Below, one piece after another: positions 1 to 6,780 of a stretch of DNA of 10,637 nt. The notes beneath the pieces were generated by a model. The model saw only the letters and a list, made by a program, of their open reading frames with translations, did no database searches and was not told the DNA's origin. Origin of the DNA: CAYSZB01 sp964435475. GTDB taxonomy: Bacteria; Chloroflexota; Anaerolineae; Anaerolineales; Anaerolineaceae. Numbering within the stretch: the first letter of the stretch is position 1; each line of letters begins with the position of its first letter. The translations under genes were made by a program, and so were the position numbers. The stretch is from assembly GCA_964435475.1 (NCBI GenBank), contig CAYSZB010000070.1:1-10637 (forward strand), written 5' to 3'.

Positions 1-582
1 CGCCTGCCGCTCTCGATAGGCGACCCGACGCTGGTAAGCGGCGCCACCTCCGTTTGCTCCATGTACGACATGTTCACACTCTACCTGCAGCGCGGCAATG
101 TGGATGTTGGCTTTTTGGGTGGGGCGCAGATCGACCAGTTTGGCAACATCAACGCAACGGTGATTGGCGATTATGCCAATCCAAAAGTACGTCTGCCCGG
201 CTCGGGAGGATCGATGGAGATCGCTGCCTGGGCGAACCGCTGCTACATCATCACCCCCCACCAGGCAAGGCGCTTCCCGGCAAGGGTGGACTTCAGGACA
301 TCCGTGGGCTTCATGGATGGCGGGAATGAGCGCGAGAGGGTGGGTCTGCACGGAAAGGGTCCGCAGGCGGTTGTCACCAACCTGGGCATCCTAGAACCGG
401 ATGAAAACGGGGAATTGATCCTGGCAGCACTGCACCCGGGGGTTACGGTGGAGAAGGCGCAGGAAAACACTGGTTGGCCTTTGAAGGTCAGTCCTACATT
501 GAGGACCACGCGGGCGCCAAAAAGTGATGAGCTGCGCATCTTGAGAAATGAGCTTGACCCACAGGGTATCTATATCAAGTAA
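1..582 (+). CDS. Glutaconate CoA-transferase-like subunit B, 5'-truncated by the window edge
   Basis: The reading frame is open from base 1 to the TAA at 580-582 and gives 193 residues. It matches the C-terminal part of the beta subunit of class I CoA-transferases, which move CoA between carboxylic acids as an alpha/beta complex in the cytoplasm. Family landmarks visible in the fragment are FLGGAQID (residues 38-45), GNINATVIGDY (48-58), the glycine-rich LPGSGGS loop (65-71), FMDGGNERERVGL (104-116) and the ending ENTGWPLKVS...ELDPQGIYIK. From memory it follows the order of Acidaminococcus GctB closely (about 266 residues), so roughly 70 N-terminal residues, including the catalytic glutamate, should lie upstream. 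IpdB and other ring-cleavage CoA-transferases share these motifs, so the substrate is not settled. The alpha subunit is presumably just upstream. The ATG at 61 is internal and not the real start. Confidence 0.88.
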   Translation, partial: RLPLSIGDPTLVSGATSVCSMYDMFTLYLQRGNVDVGFLGGAQIDQFGNINATVIGDYANPKVRLPGSGGSMEIAAWANRCYIITPHQARRFPARVDFRTSVGFMDGGNERERVGLHGKGPQAVVTNLGILEPDENGELILAALHPGVTVEKAQENTGWPLKVSPTLRTTRAPKSDELRILRNELDPQGIYIK

Positions 583-630
583 ATAACCTGCCCGGTGACA
601 GAGTATCAAGATATTTTGATTGATATTTCT

Positions 631-658
631 CAGGTGAAGCCACCTGCGCTATATTTTT
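631..658 (+). terminator. Putative rho-independent terminator after the CoA-transferase gene
   Basis: A perfect 6-bp stem, CAGGTG (631-636) and CACCTG (641-646), encloses the 4-base loop AAGC. The spacer cgctata follows and then a run of five T at 654-658. The stem is short and the T-tract starts several bases after it, so termination may be weak. Its place, 48 bases after a stop codon and just before a promoter-like site, supports the reading that the CoA-transferase transcript ends here and hutU is expressed separately. Confidence 0.45.
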
Positions 659-666
659 GTGTTTTG

Positions 667-695
667 TTATCCCGGCTGGCAACTCAATGTATAAT
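667..695 (+). promoter_or_regulatory. Putative sigma-70-type promoter of hutU
   Basis: A perfect TATAAT -10 box lies at 690-695. Seventeen bases upstream, TTATCC (667-672) matches the -35 consensus at only three of six positions. Transcription would start near 702, leaving a leader of about 24 bases that carries the hutU ribosome binding site. I saw no clear operator palindrome that would identify a HutC-type or other regulator. Confidence 0.5.
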
Positions 696-713
696 AAATT
701 CAACATTATTCAC

Positions 714-720
714 AGGAGGA
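714..720 (+). promoter_or_regulatory. Ribosome binding site of hutU
   Basis: AGGAGGA ends 5 bases before the ATG at 726. It is close to the full anti-16S complement and settles the hutU start at 726 rather than the longer in-frame TTG at 657. Confidence 0.85.
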
Positions 721-725
721 ACCTG

Positions 726-2378
726 ATGATCGGTGCTCGAGAAGTTCATGCCCCACGCGGATCACAATTGACTTGCAAGAACTGGCAGGCAGAGGCTGCC
801 TACCGCATGATCCAGAACAACCTGGACCCGGCGGTGGCAGAAAAACCGGATGACCTGGTGGTCTACGGCGGCAGGGGACAGGCTGCCCGCAGTTGGGAGG
901 CGTTCGATGCCATCCTTACCTCCTTGAAGGAACTTGAAATTGATGAGACCCTGCTGGTGCAGTCCGGCAAGCCGGTTGCAGTATTCAAGACTCACGCAGA
1001 TGCGCCCAGGGTGTTGATCGCCAATTCCAACCTGGTGCCGCATTGGGCTACCCAGGAGCATTTTGACATGCTTGCTGCAAAGGGCTTGATCATGTACGGG
1101 CAGATGACCGCCGGGTCCTGGATCTATATTGGCACCCAGGGTATCCTGCAGGGCACGTATGAGACATTGGGATCGCTGGCTCAACAGCGGGGATGGGGAT
1201 CATTGAAAGGCAAGTTCGTGCTGACTGCCGGACTGGGGGGCATGGGCGGGGCACAACCACTGGCGATCACCATGAACCAGGGGGTGGGCTTGATTGTGGA
1301 AATCGACCCAGAGCGGGCGCGGCGCCGGCACGAGGTGGGCTATGTGGACGTATTAACCGATGAGCTGGAAGATGCCATGACCATGGTGGAGGAGGCAGTA
1401 AAAAATGAGGTACCCCGATCGATCGGGTTGATTGGTAATGCTGCCCAGATATACCCTGAGCTGGTATTGCGGGGTGTGGTGCCGGACGTGGTCACTGACC
1501 AGACCCCGGCGCATGACATTATGAGTTACGTGCCGGCGGGGATGACACTGGTTGAGGCGAATACCTTACGCAGCAGTGACCCCGGGACGTATGCCAGGCT
1601 TTCACAGGCATCGATGGCTAAGCATGTCGAAGCCATGCTGGAACTGCAAAAGAAGGGGGCAGAGGTCTTTGATTATGGCAATAACATCCGCCAGAGGGCA
1701 TTTGACTTTGGTGTGAGCAATGCTTTTGATTTCCCGGGATTTGTTCCCGCCTACATTCGCCCTTTGTTCTGCGAAGGCAAAGGACCTTTCCGTTGGGTGG
1801 CACTGTCTGGTGACCCAGAGGATATTTACAAGACCGATGAAGTGGTGGCAAACCTGTTCCCGGAAGATGAGCACCTCCAAAGATGGCTGAAAATGGCGCG
1901 CGAAAAGGTGCCATTCCAGGGGCTGCCTTCGCGTATCTGCTGGTTGGGCTATGGGGCACGGGCAAAAGCCGGCCTGGCATTCAATAAGTTGGTAGCAGAT
2001 GGGCTGGTCTCGGCACCGATCGTGATCGGGCGTGACCACCTGGATTGCGGGTCGGTGGCATCGCCCAACCGCGAAACGGAAAGCATGCTGGATGGGACGG
2101 ATGCGGTGAGTGACTGGCCAATCCTCAATGCCATGCTCAATGCGGTCAATGGTGCGACCTGGGTTTCATTCCACCATGGTGGTGGGGTGGGGATCGGGTT
2201 CAGCCAGCATGCCGGGCAGGTGATCGTGGCTGATGGTACGCCGGAGGCCGCCATGCGGTTGGAGCGTGTGTTGACCGGCGACCCCGGGATGGGCGTGGTG
2301 CGACATGCGGATGCCGGTTATGAACAGGCGATCAGTTTTGCCAAAGAGCATGGGGTAAGGATCCCTATGTTAAAGTAA
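726..2378 (+). CDS. hutU: Urocanate hydratase (urocanase)
   Basis: This is the second enzyme of histidine degradation. It hydrates urocanate to 4-imidazolone-5-propionate in the cytoplasm, using a tightly bound NAD+ as an electrophilic catalyst. The 550 residues match the usual family length of about 550-560. Visible landmarks are YGGRGQAARSW (47-57), SGKPVAVFKTH (80-90), the NAD-binding glycine-rich segment LGGMGGAQPLA (170-180), QTPAHD (259-264), the RICWLGYGAR segment whose Cys405 corresponds to the essential cysteine of Pseudomonas urocanase (Cys410 there), RDHLDCGSVASP (436-447) and FHHGGGVGIGFSQHAG (482-497). No truncation or frameshift is seen. The start at 726 follows the strong Shine-Dalgarno site. 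No hutH, hutI or formiminoglutamate-processing gene lies in the window, so the rest of the pathway must be elsewhere. The gene is followed at 12 bases by two small membrane-protein genes. Confidence 0.97.
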   Translation: MIGAREVHAPRGSQLTCKNWQAEAAYRMIQNNLDPAVAEKPDDLVVYGGRGQAARSWEAFDAILTSLKELEIDETLLVQSGKPVAVFKTHADAPRVLIANSNLVPHWATQEHFDMLAAKGLIMYGQMTAGSWIYIGTQGILQGTYETLGSLAQQRGWGSLKGKFVLTAGLGGMGGAQPLAITMNQGVGLIVEIDPERARRRHEVGYVDVLTDELEDAMTMVEEAVKNEVPRSIGLIGNAAQIYPELVLRGVVPDVVTDQTPAHDIMSYVPAGMTLVEANTLRSSDPGTYARLSQASMAKHVEAMLELQKKGAEVFDYGNNIRQRAFDFGVSNAFDFPGFVPAYIRPLFCEGKGPFRWVALSGDPEDIYKTDEVVANLFPEDEHLQRWLKMAREKVPFQGLPSRICWLGYGARAKAGLAFNKLVADGLVSAPIVIGRDHLDCGSVASPNRETESMLDGTDAVSDWPILNAMLNAVNGATWVSFHHGGGVGIGFSQHAGQVIVADGTPEAAMRLERVLTGDPGMGVVRHADAGYEQAISFAKEHGVRIPMLK

Positions 2379-2382
2379 GGAG
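2377..2382 (+). promoter_or_regulatory. Ribosome binding site overlapping the hutU stop codon
   Basis: AAGGAG begins inside the hutU TAA stop (2376-2378) and ends 8 bases before the TTG at 2391. It supports the TTG start and translational coupling of the small membrane protein to hutU. Confidence 0.65.
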
Positions 2383-2390
2383 AAAGTAAA

Positions 2391-2735
2391 TTGCGCAAGC
2401 GGCGGATCGTATTTTTCCTGTTGACCATCCTGGTTGGGCTTGCCGCCGGGTTGGTCTATGGCTGGGTGGTGAACCCGTTGGATAAGACCAGCCAGGAACC
2501 TGCCGCATTGCGCATGGATTACAAAACGGATTATGTCCTGATGGTGGCTGAGATTTTTTATGATGAACAGGATATATCCAGGGCACAATCAGACCTACTG
2601 TTCCTGGGAGAGCAAGAAGGTGGTGAATTGGTGGAAAGCGCTTTGAATTATGCCACCCAGGTGGGATATTCTGCTGAAGATATCATGAAAATCAGGTTGC
2701 TGCGGGATTCGCTCGCTGAAAAGGCACAAGAATGA
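2391..2735 (+). CDS. Small single-pass membrane protein, first of a tandem paralogous pair, unknown function
   Basis: The protein has 114 residues. The start is TTG, supported by an AAGGAG site 8 bases upstream; the next methionine (residue 42) would remove the membrane segment. A basic N-terminus (MRKRR) precedes one hydrophobic helix, about residues 6-27, with small-residue spacing in GLAAGLVYGWVVNP that suggests helix packing. The rest is a soluble, acidic, probably helical domain of about 85 residues containing MDYKTDYVLMVAEIFYDEQD and then SRAQSDLLFL. The positive-inside rule places that domain outside the membrane. I do not recognise a named family; similar short proteins are, as far as I recall, frequent in Anaerolineae. 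It shares its layout with the next gene: xxGLVxxWVVxP, then Y-x-LM-[IV]-A, then D-[IL]-xRA-[EQ]-S. Operon position links its expression to hutU. A link to histidine metabolism is inference only. Confidence 0.8.
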   Translation: MRKRRIVFFLLTILVGLAAGLVYGWVVNPLDKTSQEPAALRMDYKTDYVLMVAEIFYDEQDISRAQSDLLFLGEQEGGELVESALNYATQVGYSAEDIMKIRLLRDSLAEKAQE

Positions 2736-3112
2736 GCAGTAAGGACCCTGGTTCGAGTTCGAATGAGCAGAAAAGTTCCTGGTACCTGCTTACAGGGTTC
2801 ATCCTGGGCCTGGTCATCGGGTTGGTAATATCTTGGGTGGTTATGCCGGTGACTTACGGTGATATAGCGCCTTCAATGCTGGAAAGCGTAGGAAAAAAAC
2901 AGTACCGGCTGATGATCGCCATGGCTTACACAGTCGATCAGGACCTGGTCAGGGCAGAAAGCCGGCTGGGTTTATTGGAGGATGCAGACGCAACCGAGTT
3001 GCTGGTGGCGCAGTCCCAGCAGTGGCTTGCTGAGGGGCGGGACCAGGCAGAAGTACAAGCCCTTGCCAGCCTGGCTGCCGCGATCGAGTTGTCTGATCCA
3101 ACCGGGCAGTAG
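2732..3112 (+). CDS. Small single-pass membrane protein, second of a tandem paralogous pair, unknown function
   Basis: The ATG at 2732 overlaps the previous stop as ATGA, the classic arrangement for translational coupling. The protein has 126 residues. A polar, serine-rich N-terminus of about 16 residues precedes one membrane helix (about 17-39) with the glycine-spaced segment GLVIGLVISWVVMP. A soluble helical domain follows with KKQYRLMIAMAYTVDQDL and RAESRLGLLED. The order and spacing of these elements match the preceding protein, so the two probably arose by duplication. The C-terminal half is rich in A, L, E and Q and may form a helical hairpin. No catalytic motif, signal peptidase site or lipobox is visible. 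A structural or partner-binding role for a hetero-oligomeric pair is possible but unproven. The gene ends 25 bases before the convergent glycosyltransferase gene. Confidence 0.8.
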   Translation: MSSKDPGSSSNEQKSSWYLLTGFILGLVIGLVISWVVMPVTYGDIAPSMLESVGKKQYRLMIAMAYTVDQDLVRAESRLGLLEDADATELLVAQSQQWLAEGRDQAEVQALASLAAAIELSDPTGQ

Positions 3113-3137
3113 ATTGCTGCTGGCAGGCTATAAATTT

Positions 3138-4220
3138 TCAGTTTTCGATGAGTTTTAAGTATTCGTTGATGTTACGGTCTACTGAGAACTGATCGAGCCA
3201 TTCGTGGTCTGCCAGGCGTTGATCTCCCTGGAAAACCTTCCCGATCGCTTCAGCCATGGCATTAAAATCACCGATCGGCACCAGGTGACCGTATTTGCCG
3301 TAACCAAGTATTTCTTCGGGGCCGCCGCAGGCTGTGCTGACCACCGGGCAGTGGCAGGCAAGGGCTTCAACCAACACGTTGGGCAATGCTTCATGCAATG
3401 AAGATATGACGAGGACGTTTGCCTTGGCAATGATCGGGTAGGGATTGGAGATGAACCCGGGCATCAGGACGTTCTCAGTCAGCCCCATGCGGTCAATTGT
3501 TTCCTGGATCTCCTGCTTCAGCGAACCTTCCCCGAGGATGATCAGCTGGGCATTGACTTTTGTATTGATGACCTGAAAGGCTTTAAGCAGGGTTTTGTGA
3601 TCTTTGACCGCTTCAAGACGACCGATGGTGAGGATTGTTTTCTTTGTCCGGTCACTGAACCAATCCGCCTGGACCGGTTCCCTGGTTTTTTGATGGAGGT
3701 AGTCATTGATGATGGGGTTGTAGATAACCTTAACTTTTTGCTGTGGCAAGCGCAGGTAATTTATGGCATCCCGGGCACAGGTTTGTGAAACGGTAACGAT
3801 GTTGTCCGCGTTGGGATAGATGGCGGATAATAAAAGTTTGTCGAATAATTTGTTATAGATTGGCTTTTGCTTTGAGATCAGCCCATGTATGGATATGATC
3901 ACCTCGGGGTGGTGCCTGGTGATCTTGGTAGATAATATCGAAATGATGTTGGGCAGTTCAAGTGCTGATATCAGGGCATGTGGCTTTTCCCGATCGATAT
4001 ATTGCACCAGTTTTTTAAATGTAAAGCGCATGCTACGCACGTTAAAATCTATGACATTGATCGAAGGCGAGATCGCCTCGCTTAATTTTCCGTGTCGTTT
4101 CTTTAAAAGCAGATCAACAGCATATCCCTTAGCCTGGAGACCCTCAGCCATGACGATCATCGTGGATTCAGCTCCACCCCCCTCAAGCGTTGGAATGAAA
4201 ATGCCAATGCGTTTCTTCAC
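3138..4220 (-). CDS. GT4-type glycosyltransferase (third GT4 of the locus)
   Basis: This is a GT-B fold retaining glycosyltransferase of 360 residues, expected to work at the inner face of the membrane by adding a sugar from a nucleotide donor to a growing lipid-linked glycan. The N-terminal domain opens with RIGIFIPTLEGGGAEST (residues 4-20), typical of the acceptor-binding half. The C-terminal donor domain shows ILTIGRLEAVKDH (196-208), LIILGEGSLK (226-235) and the EX7E motif with Glu277 and Glu285 (HEALPNVLVEALA). The start is GTG at 4220; a stop lies 12 bases upstream in frame, so no longer start is possible. Only a weak Shine-Dalgarno-like sequence is seen. It begins 9 bases after the upstream GT2 gene ends and is last in the operon. 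It resembles the GT4 at 6781-7956 along its whole length, including a shared IYNPIIN segment. Sugar specificity cannot be read from the sequence. Confidence 0.92.
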   Translation of the reverse strand: MKKRIGIFIPTLEGGGAESTMIVMAEGLQAKGYAVDLLLKKRHGKLSEAISPSINVIDFNVRSMRFTFKKLVQYIDREKPHALISALELPNIISILSTKITRHHPEVIISIHGLISKQKPIYNKLFDKLLLSAIYPNADNIVTVSQTCARDAINYLRLPQQKVKVIYNPIINDYLHQKTREPVQADWFSDRTKKTILTIGRLEAVKDHKTLLKAFQVINTKVNAQLIILGEGSLKQEIQETIDRMGLTENVLMPGFISNPYPIIAKANVLVISSLHEALPNVLVEALACHCPVVSTACGGPEEILGYGKYGHLVPIGDFNAMAEAIGKVFQGDQRLADHEWLDQFSVDRNINEYLKLIEN

Positions 4221-4229
4221 GGGTGAATT

Positions 4230-5228
4230 CTATTGACCTGAAGACCCAATCTTGGGACCGGTCCATTCTGCTGTCTCAGGATAGATCCTGGATGGATTTA
4301 ATTTTTGTCTGATCTTGCGCAGGCGGGTCATGATCTTGATGATGGTTTGGTCATTGAACAAACACAGGACTCGATATGGGATGAACTTGATGTTCCGCAG
4401 ATCCCAGTCTAATAGCTTGACCATCTTGCGCACACCGGCGATGTTGTTCGCCCGCAGGTATTCAATACAAACTGTCTGGTAGATCATACGGTTGGAGTTC
4501 TTGATCACCCTGTCTGGAATATGATCATCCAGCTTCCGGGCATTCTCCAGTACCGTGCTGTGCACATTGAGCATCTTTTCCATGGAGATAGCGGATGTAA
4601 TGTTGGATGAGTGAACCCGGTCGAGCAAATGCACTTTGGATAGATAGGCGATGGGGTAATTTTTAGCGACCCGCAAATACAGGTCGCGGTCATCCATGAA
4701 CCAGATCTCCCCCGCAAACATGCCTACATCCATAAATACATCCTTGCGGATCATGACCGTGGAAAAAGCCCACAGATGTTTCTTTTCCAGGATGTCATAA
4801 AAAACGTTCTTGAAATAATCCCTGCCCTCATGCCTCTCAAGGACTTTATGCGTATAGAAATTAACCCTTTGGCTGCCGGAAGCGATCCATACTGCCTGCA
4901 GTCGTTCCAGCTCGTTCAGTTGATCCTCCAGCTTGGTGGGCGTCCACAGGTCATCATGGTTGAGGAAAGCCAGATACTCCCCGGAGGCTTTTTGGGCTGC
5001 CAAATTTCGGGTATTTGCCGGTCCGATATTGTCGATATAGTAATAGCGAATCTTGTCAGAGTTGAAGGAATCGGCGATATCTTTTATGGGATCCGGGGGA
5101 CCGTCGTCCACCAGGATCAGTTCGAAGTTCTGGTATGTCTGGTTCAGAACAGAATCGAGCGTTTCCTTTAAGAATTCTCTGGAGTTGTAACACGGTACCA
5201 GGATAGAGACAAGAGGGTTTGATTTCAT
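4230..5228 (-). CDS. GT2-family (GT-A fold) glycosyltransferase
   Basis: This is an inverting-type glycosyltransferase of 332 residues, probably soluble or membrane-associated, that transfers a sugar during polysaccharide repeat-unit assembly. The N-terminus SILVPCYNSREFLKETLDSV (residues 8-27) is the family hallmark. The nucleotide-binding Asp41-Asp42 follow in ILVDDG, and NHDDLW (90-95) holds the metal-binding aspartates. FMDDRDLYLRVA (177-188) corresponds to the conserved acidic segment with the catalytic base. The usual serine after DDG is replaced by a proline pair (DDGPPDP), a mild departure. The last 120 residues are basic and without membrane helices. The ATG start at 5228 follows the flippase stop by 12 bases and has only a weak GGAA-like ribosome site, which fits expression from the operon message. 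Confidence 0.92.
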   Translation of the reverse strand: MKSNPLVSILVPCYNSREFLKETLDSVLNQTYQNFELILVDDGPPDPIKDIADSFNSDKIRYYYIDNIGPANTRNLAAQKASGEYLAFLNHDDLWTPTKLEDQLNELERLQAVWIASGSQRVNFYTHKVLERHEGRDYFKNVFYDILEKKHLWAFSTVMIRKDVFMDVGMFAGEIWFMDDRDLYLRVAKNYPIAYLSKVHLLDRVHSSNITSAISMEKMLNVHSTVLENARKLDDHIPDRVIKNSNRMIYQTVCIEYLRANNIAGVRKMVKLLDWDLRNIKFIPYRVLCLFNDQTIIKIMTRLRKIRQKLNPSRIYPETAEWTGPKIGSSGQ

Positions 5229-5240
5229 AGGCTATTCCAG

Positions 5241-6737
5241 TTAATTAACGGTTTTAGGTGAACCTGAAGTAAGAGCGTTCTTCAGGGTGATAAGTAATTT
5301 CCTGTGGTCAATGAGAACAAACACAACAATGAAGAATATAGCAAGCAGCCCAGCGCGGAAAAGCAGGTCGATCCAGCCATTCGCGAATTTCACGGTTATG
5401 GTGACAATCCACAAGCCCAAGAAGGTCAACACTGACAGGACAATCGGTTTGTAGGCCAATTCAAGCTTGATAAGCTTATTGGAAAAGATCAACATCAAGA
5501 GGGTATACACCAGGATCCCCAGGACATCGGCAATGGCAGCGCCAAAGATGCCATAGCGGGGGGAAAGCAAGACGCTGGCCAGAATGGTGACAGCCACACC
5601 TGCGGCGGTGGAAACAGATACCAGGTAGGTTTTTTTCATTTTGGTGATGCCCACAGTGAAAGTGTAGGTCGAACCTGTGATAGCGTGTTTGAGACACAAT
5701 AACGCAACCAGGGATGCACCAACAGCATACTCATCGGGTGCCAAAATAATAAAGAATTCCCTGGCGAACACGGTCACAACGGCAGACATGCTGATCGTGG
5801 CGTAAATATAATAGCGAAAAACCTTATCCATTTTTTTATGAAAGGTTTCGCTGTTGATATTCTCCAGGAATACAGGCAGCCAACCCATGATGAAGGCAGT
5901 CACTGCCATCTCGATCACTTTGGCAGCTTTTATGGCAAGACCGTAATAGGCGATCTGCGAATCGGTGGTGTACTGGGTCAGCAGGATGCGATTGATGGAC
6001 ATCATTCCCCAGTTTAATAGCCCGCCCGGCACCATCGGGATGGAGTAAGCAGCAACAATGCCGAACCATTTCTTTGAAAATGTGAGCCCAAAGAAACCAC
6101 GACACATCCAGGCGCTCAGCATAGCGACGAAAACCGCAGCAATAATATGGGCTGTAAAGTAACCGTTGATCCCCTTTTTTAAAGAAAGCACAAATAAAAG
6201 GATCAGAAGGAAGCTCGCCAGTGCATAGAAAAGGTTCAATAACAAAAAAGCCAGGGGTTTGCGCTGCATCCTCAAGACACTGGTAAATATATCTTTGAGG
6301 GCAGTAAATGGCAGGCTGGCAGCAGCTAACACAATCGCCGTGGCGTATTTTGGGCTGGAGAAGAGCGCCTGCGAGATTTGAGCGCTAAATAACGAAACGA
6401 TCCAAACCAGCAACCCACCAAATAACAAGGTAAACCAGACCACACTGGAAATCATCCGCTTTCTATCGGTAGAATCCTGCCCGTTGACCTCGTAGAAGTA
6501 ACGCATCAAGCCTGAAACCAATTGGAGCGCCATTAATATGGTCAAAAAAGTGGCGATGGCATTGACCACATCCACTATGCCCATTTCGTCAGAGGGGATG
6601 ATCCTGGTTATGAAGGGGATGGTTATCAGTCCAACCAGTTGGAATAGAGAACCGCCGATGCCATACAGCAGAATATCCCCGGTCACCCTCGGAAAGATCT
6701 TGAAAAACTTTTCTTTTGCTGCTTTGAAGATATTCAT
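5241..6737 (-). CDS. Wzx-like polysaccharide flippase (MOP superfamily)
   Basis: This is an integral membrane protein of 498 residues, predicted to carry the lipid-linked oligosaccharide across the cytoplasmic membrane. Hydrophobic helices run through the whole chain, about 12-14 in number. The N-terminus DILLYGIGGSLFQLVGLITI (21-40) and the central SIPMVPGGLLNWGMMSINR stretch are typical of the Polysacc_synt/Wzx group; a polar C-terminal tail follows the last helix. I chose the ATG at 6737, where family similarity begins. The open frame continues upstream to 6878, but that extension would overlap the end of the preceding glycosyltransferase and has no family character. No good Shine-Dalgarno site precedes the ATG; the leader is AT-rich. 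It lies between two GT4 genes and a GT2 gene, as expected for a Wzx in an assembly cluster. The coding region is AT-richer than the hutU region (23 of 60 G+C at 6181-6240). Confidence 0.9.
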   Translation of the reverse strand: MNIFKAAKEKFFKIFPRVTGDILLYGIGGSLFQLVGLITIPFITRIIPSDEMGIVDVVNAIATFLTILMALQLVSGLMRYFYEVNGQDSTDRKRMISSVVWFTLLFGGLLVWIVSLFSAQISQALFSSPKYATAIVLAAASLPFTALKDIFTSVLRMQRKPLAFLLLNLFYALASFLLILLFVLSLKKGINGYFTAHIIAAVFVAMLSAWMCRGFFGLTFSKKWFGIVAAYSIPMVPGGLLNWGMMSINRILLTQYTTDSQIAYYGLAIKAAKVIEMAVTAFIMGWLPVFLENINSETFHKKMDKVFRYYIYATISMSAVVTVFAREFFIILAPDEYAVGASLVALLCLKHAITGSTYTFTVGITKMKKTYLVSVSTAAGVAVTILASVLLSPRYGIFGAAIADVLGILVYTLLMLIFSNKLIKLELAYKPIVLSVLTFLGLWIVTITVKFANGWIDLLFRAGLLAIFFIVVFVLIDHRKLLITLKNALTSGSPKTVN

Positions 6738-6739
6738 TA

Positions 6740-6770
6740 TTAAATAATTGGCTCTGATTCTTAAATAATT
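6740..6770. repeat. Short direct repeat in the leader of the flippase gene
   Basis: The 10-mer TTAAATAATT occurs at 6740-6749 and again at 6761-6770, a period of 21 bases or about two helical turns, inside the 43-base gap before the flippase start. It could be an AT-rich leader, a weak promoter region or a binding site. Nothing in the sequence decides between these. Confidence 0.4.
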
Positions 6771-6780
6771 TTCATAGTTT

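Noticed and set aside
657..725. Longer hutU start (TTG at 657) adding 23 residues
   Set aside because: It lies upstream of the promoter -10 box and of the strong AGGAGGA site, and the extra residues do not resemble urocanase N-termini.
1602..2039. A 145-codon - strand frame inside hutU
   Set aside because: It is antisense to strongly conserved urocanase sequence, including the Cys405 region; codon structure belongs to hutU.
2750..2764. tRNA T-arm-like sequence GTTCGAGTTCGAA
   Set aside because: It lies inside the serine-rich start of the second small membrane protein; no acceptor stem, anticodon arm or cloverleaf can be formed around it.
2731..2770. Repeat of AATGAGCAG at 2731-2739 and 2762-2770 as an alternative start
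   Set aside because: The second ATG is 31 bases downstream and out of frame with the small membrane protein; it looks like a chance 9-base repeat.
3100..3140. Possible bidirectional terminator at the convergent gene ends
   Set aside because: Only short GCAG/CTGC pairings were found, with no stable stem followed by a T-run in either direction.
3889..4236. A 115-codon + strand frame opposite the third GT4
   Set aside because: It is antisense to a clear glycosyltransferase, has no family character and no ribosome site, so it is a shadow frame.
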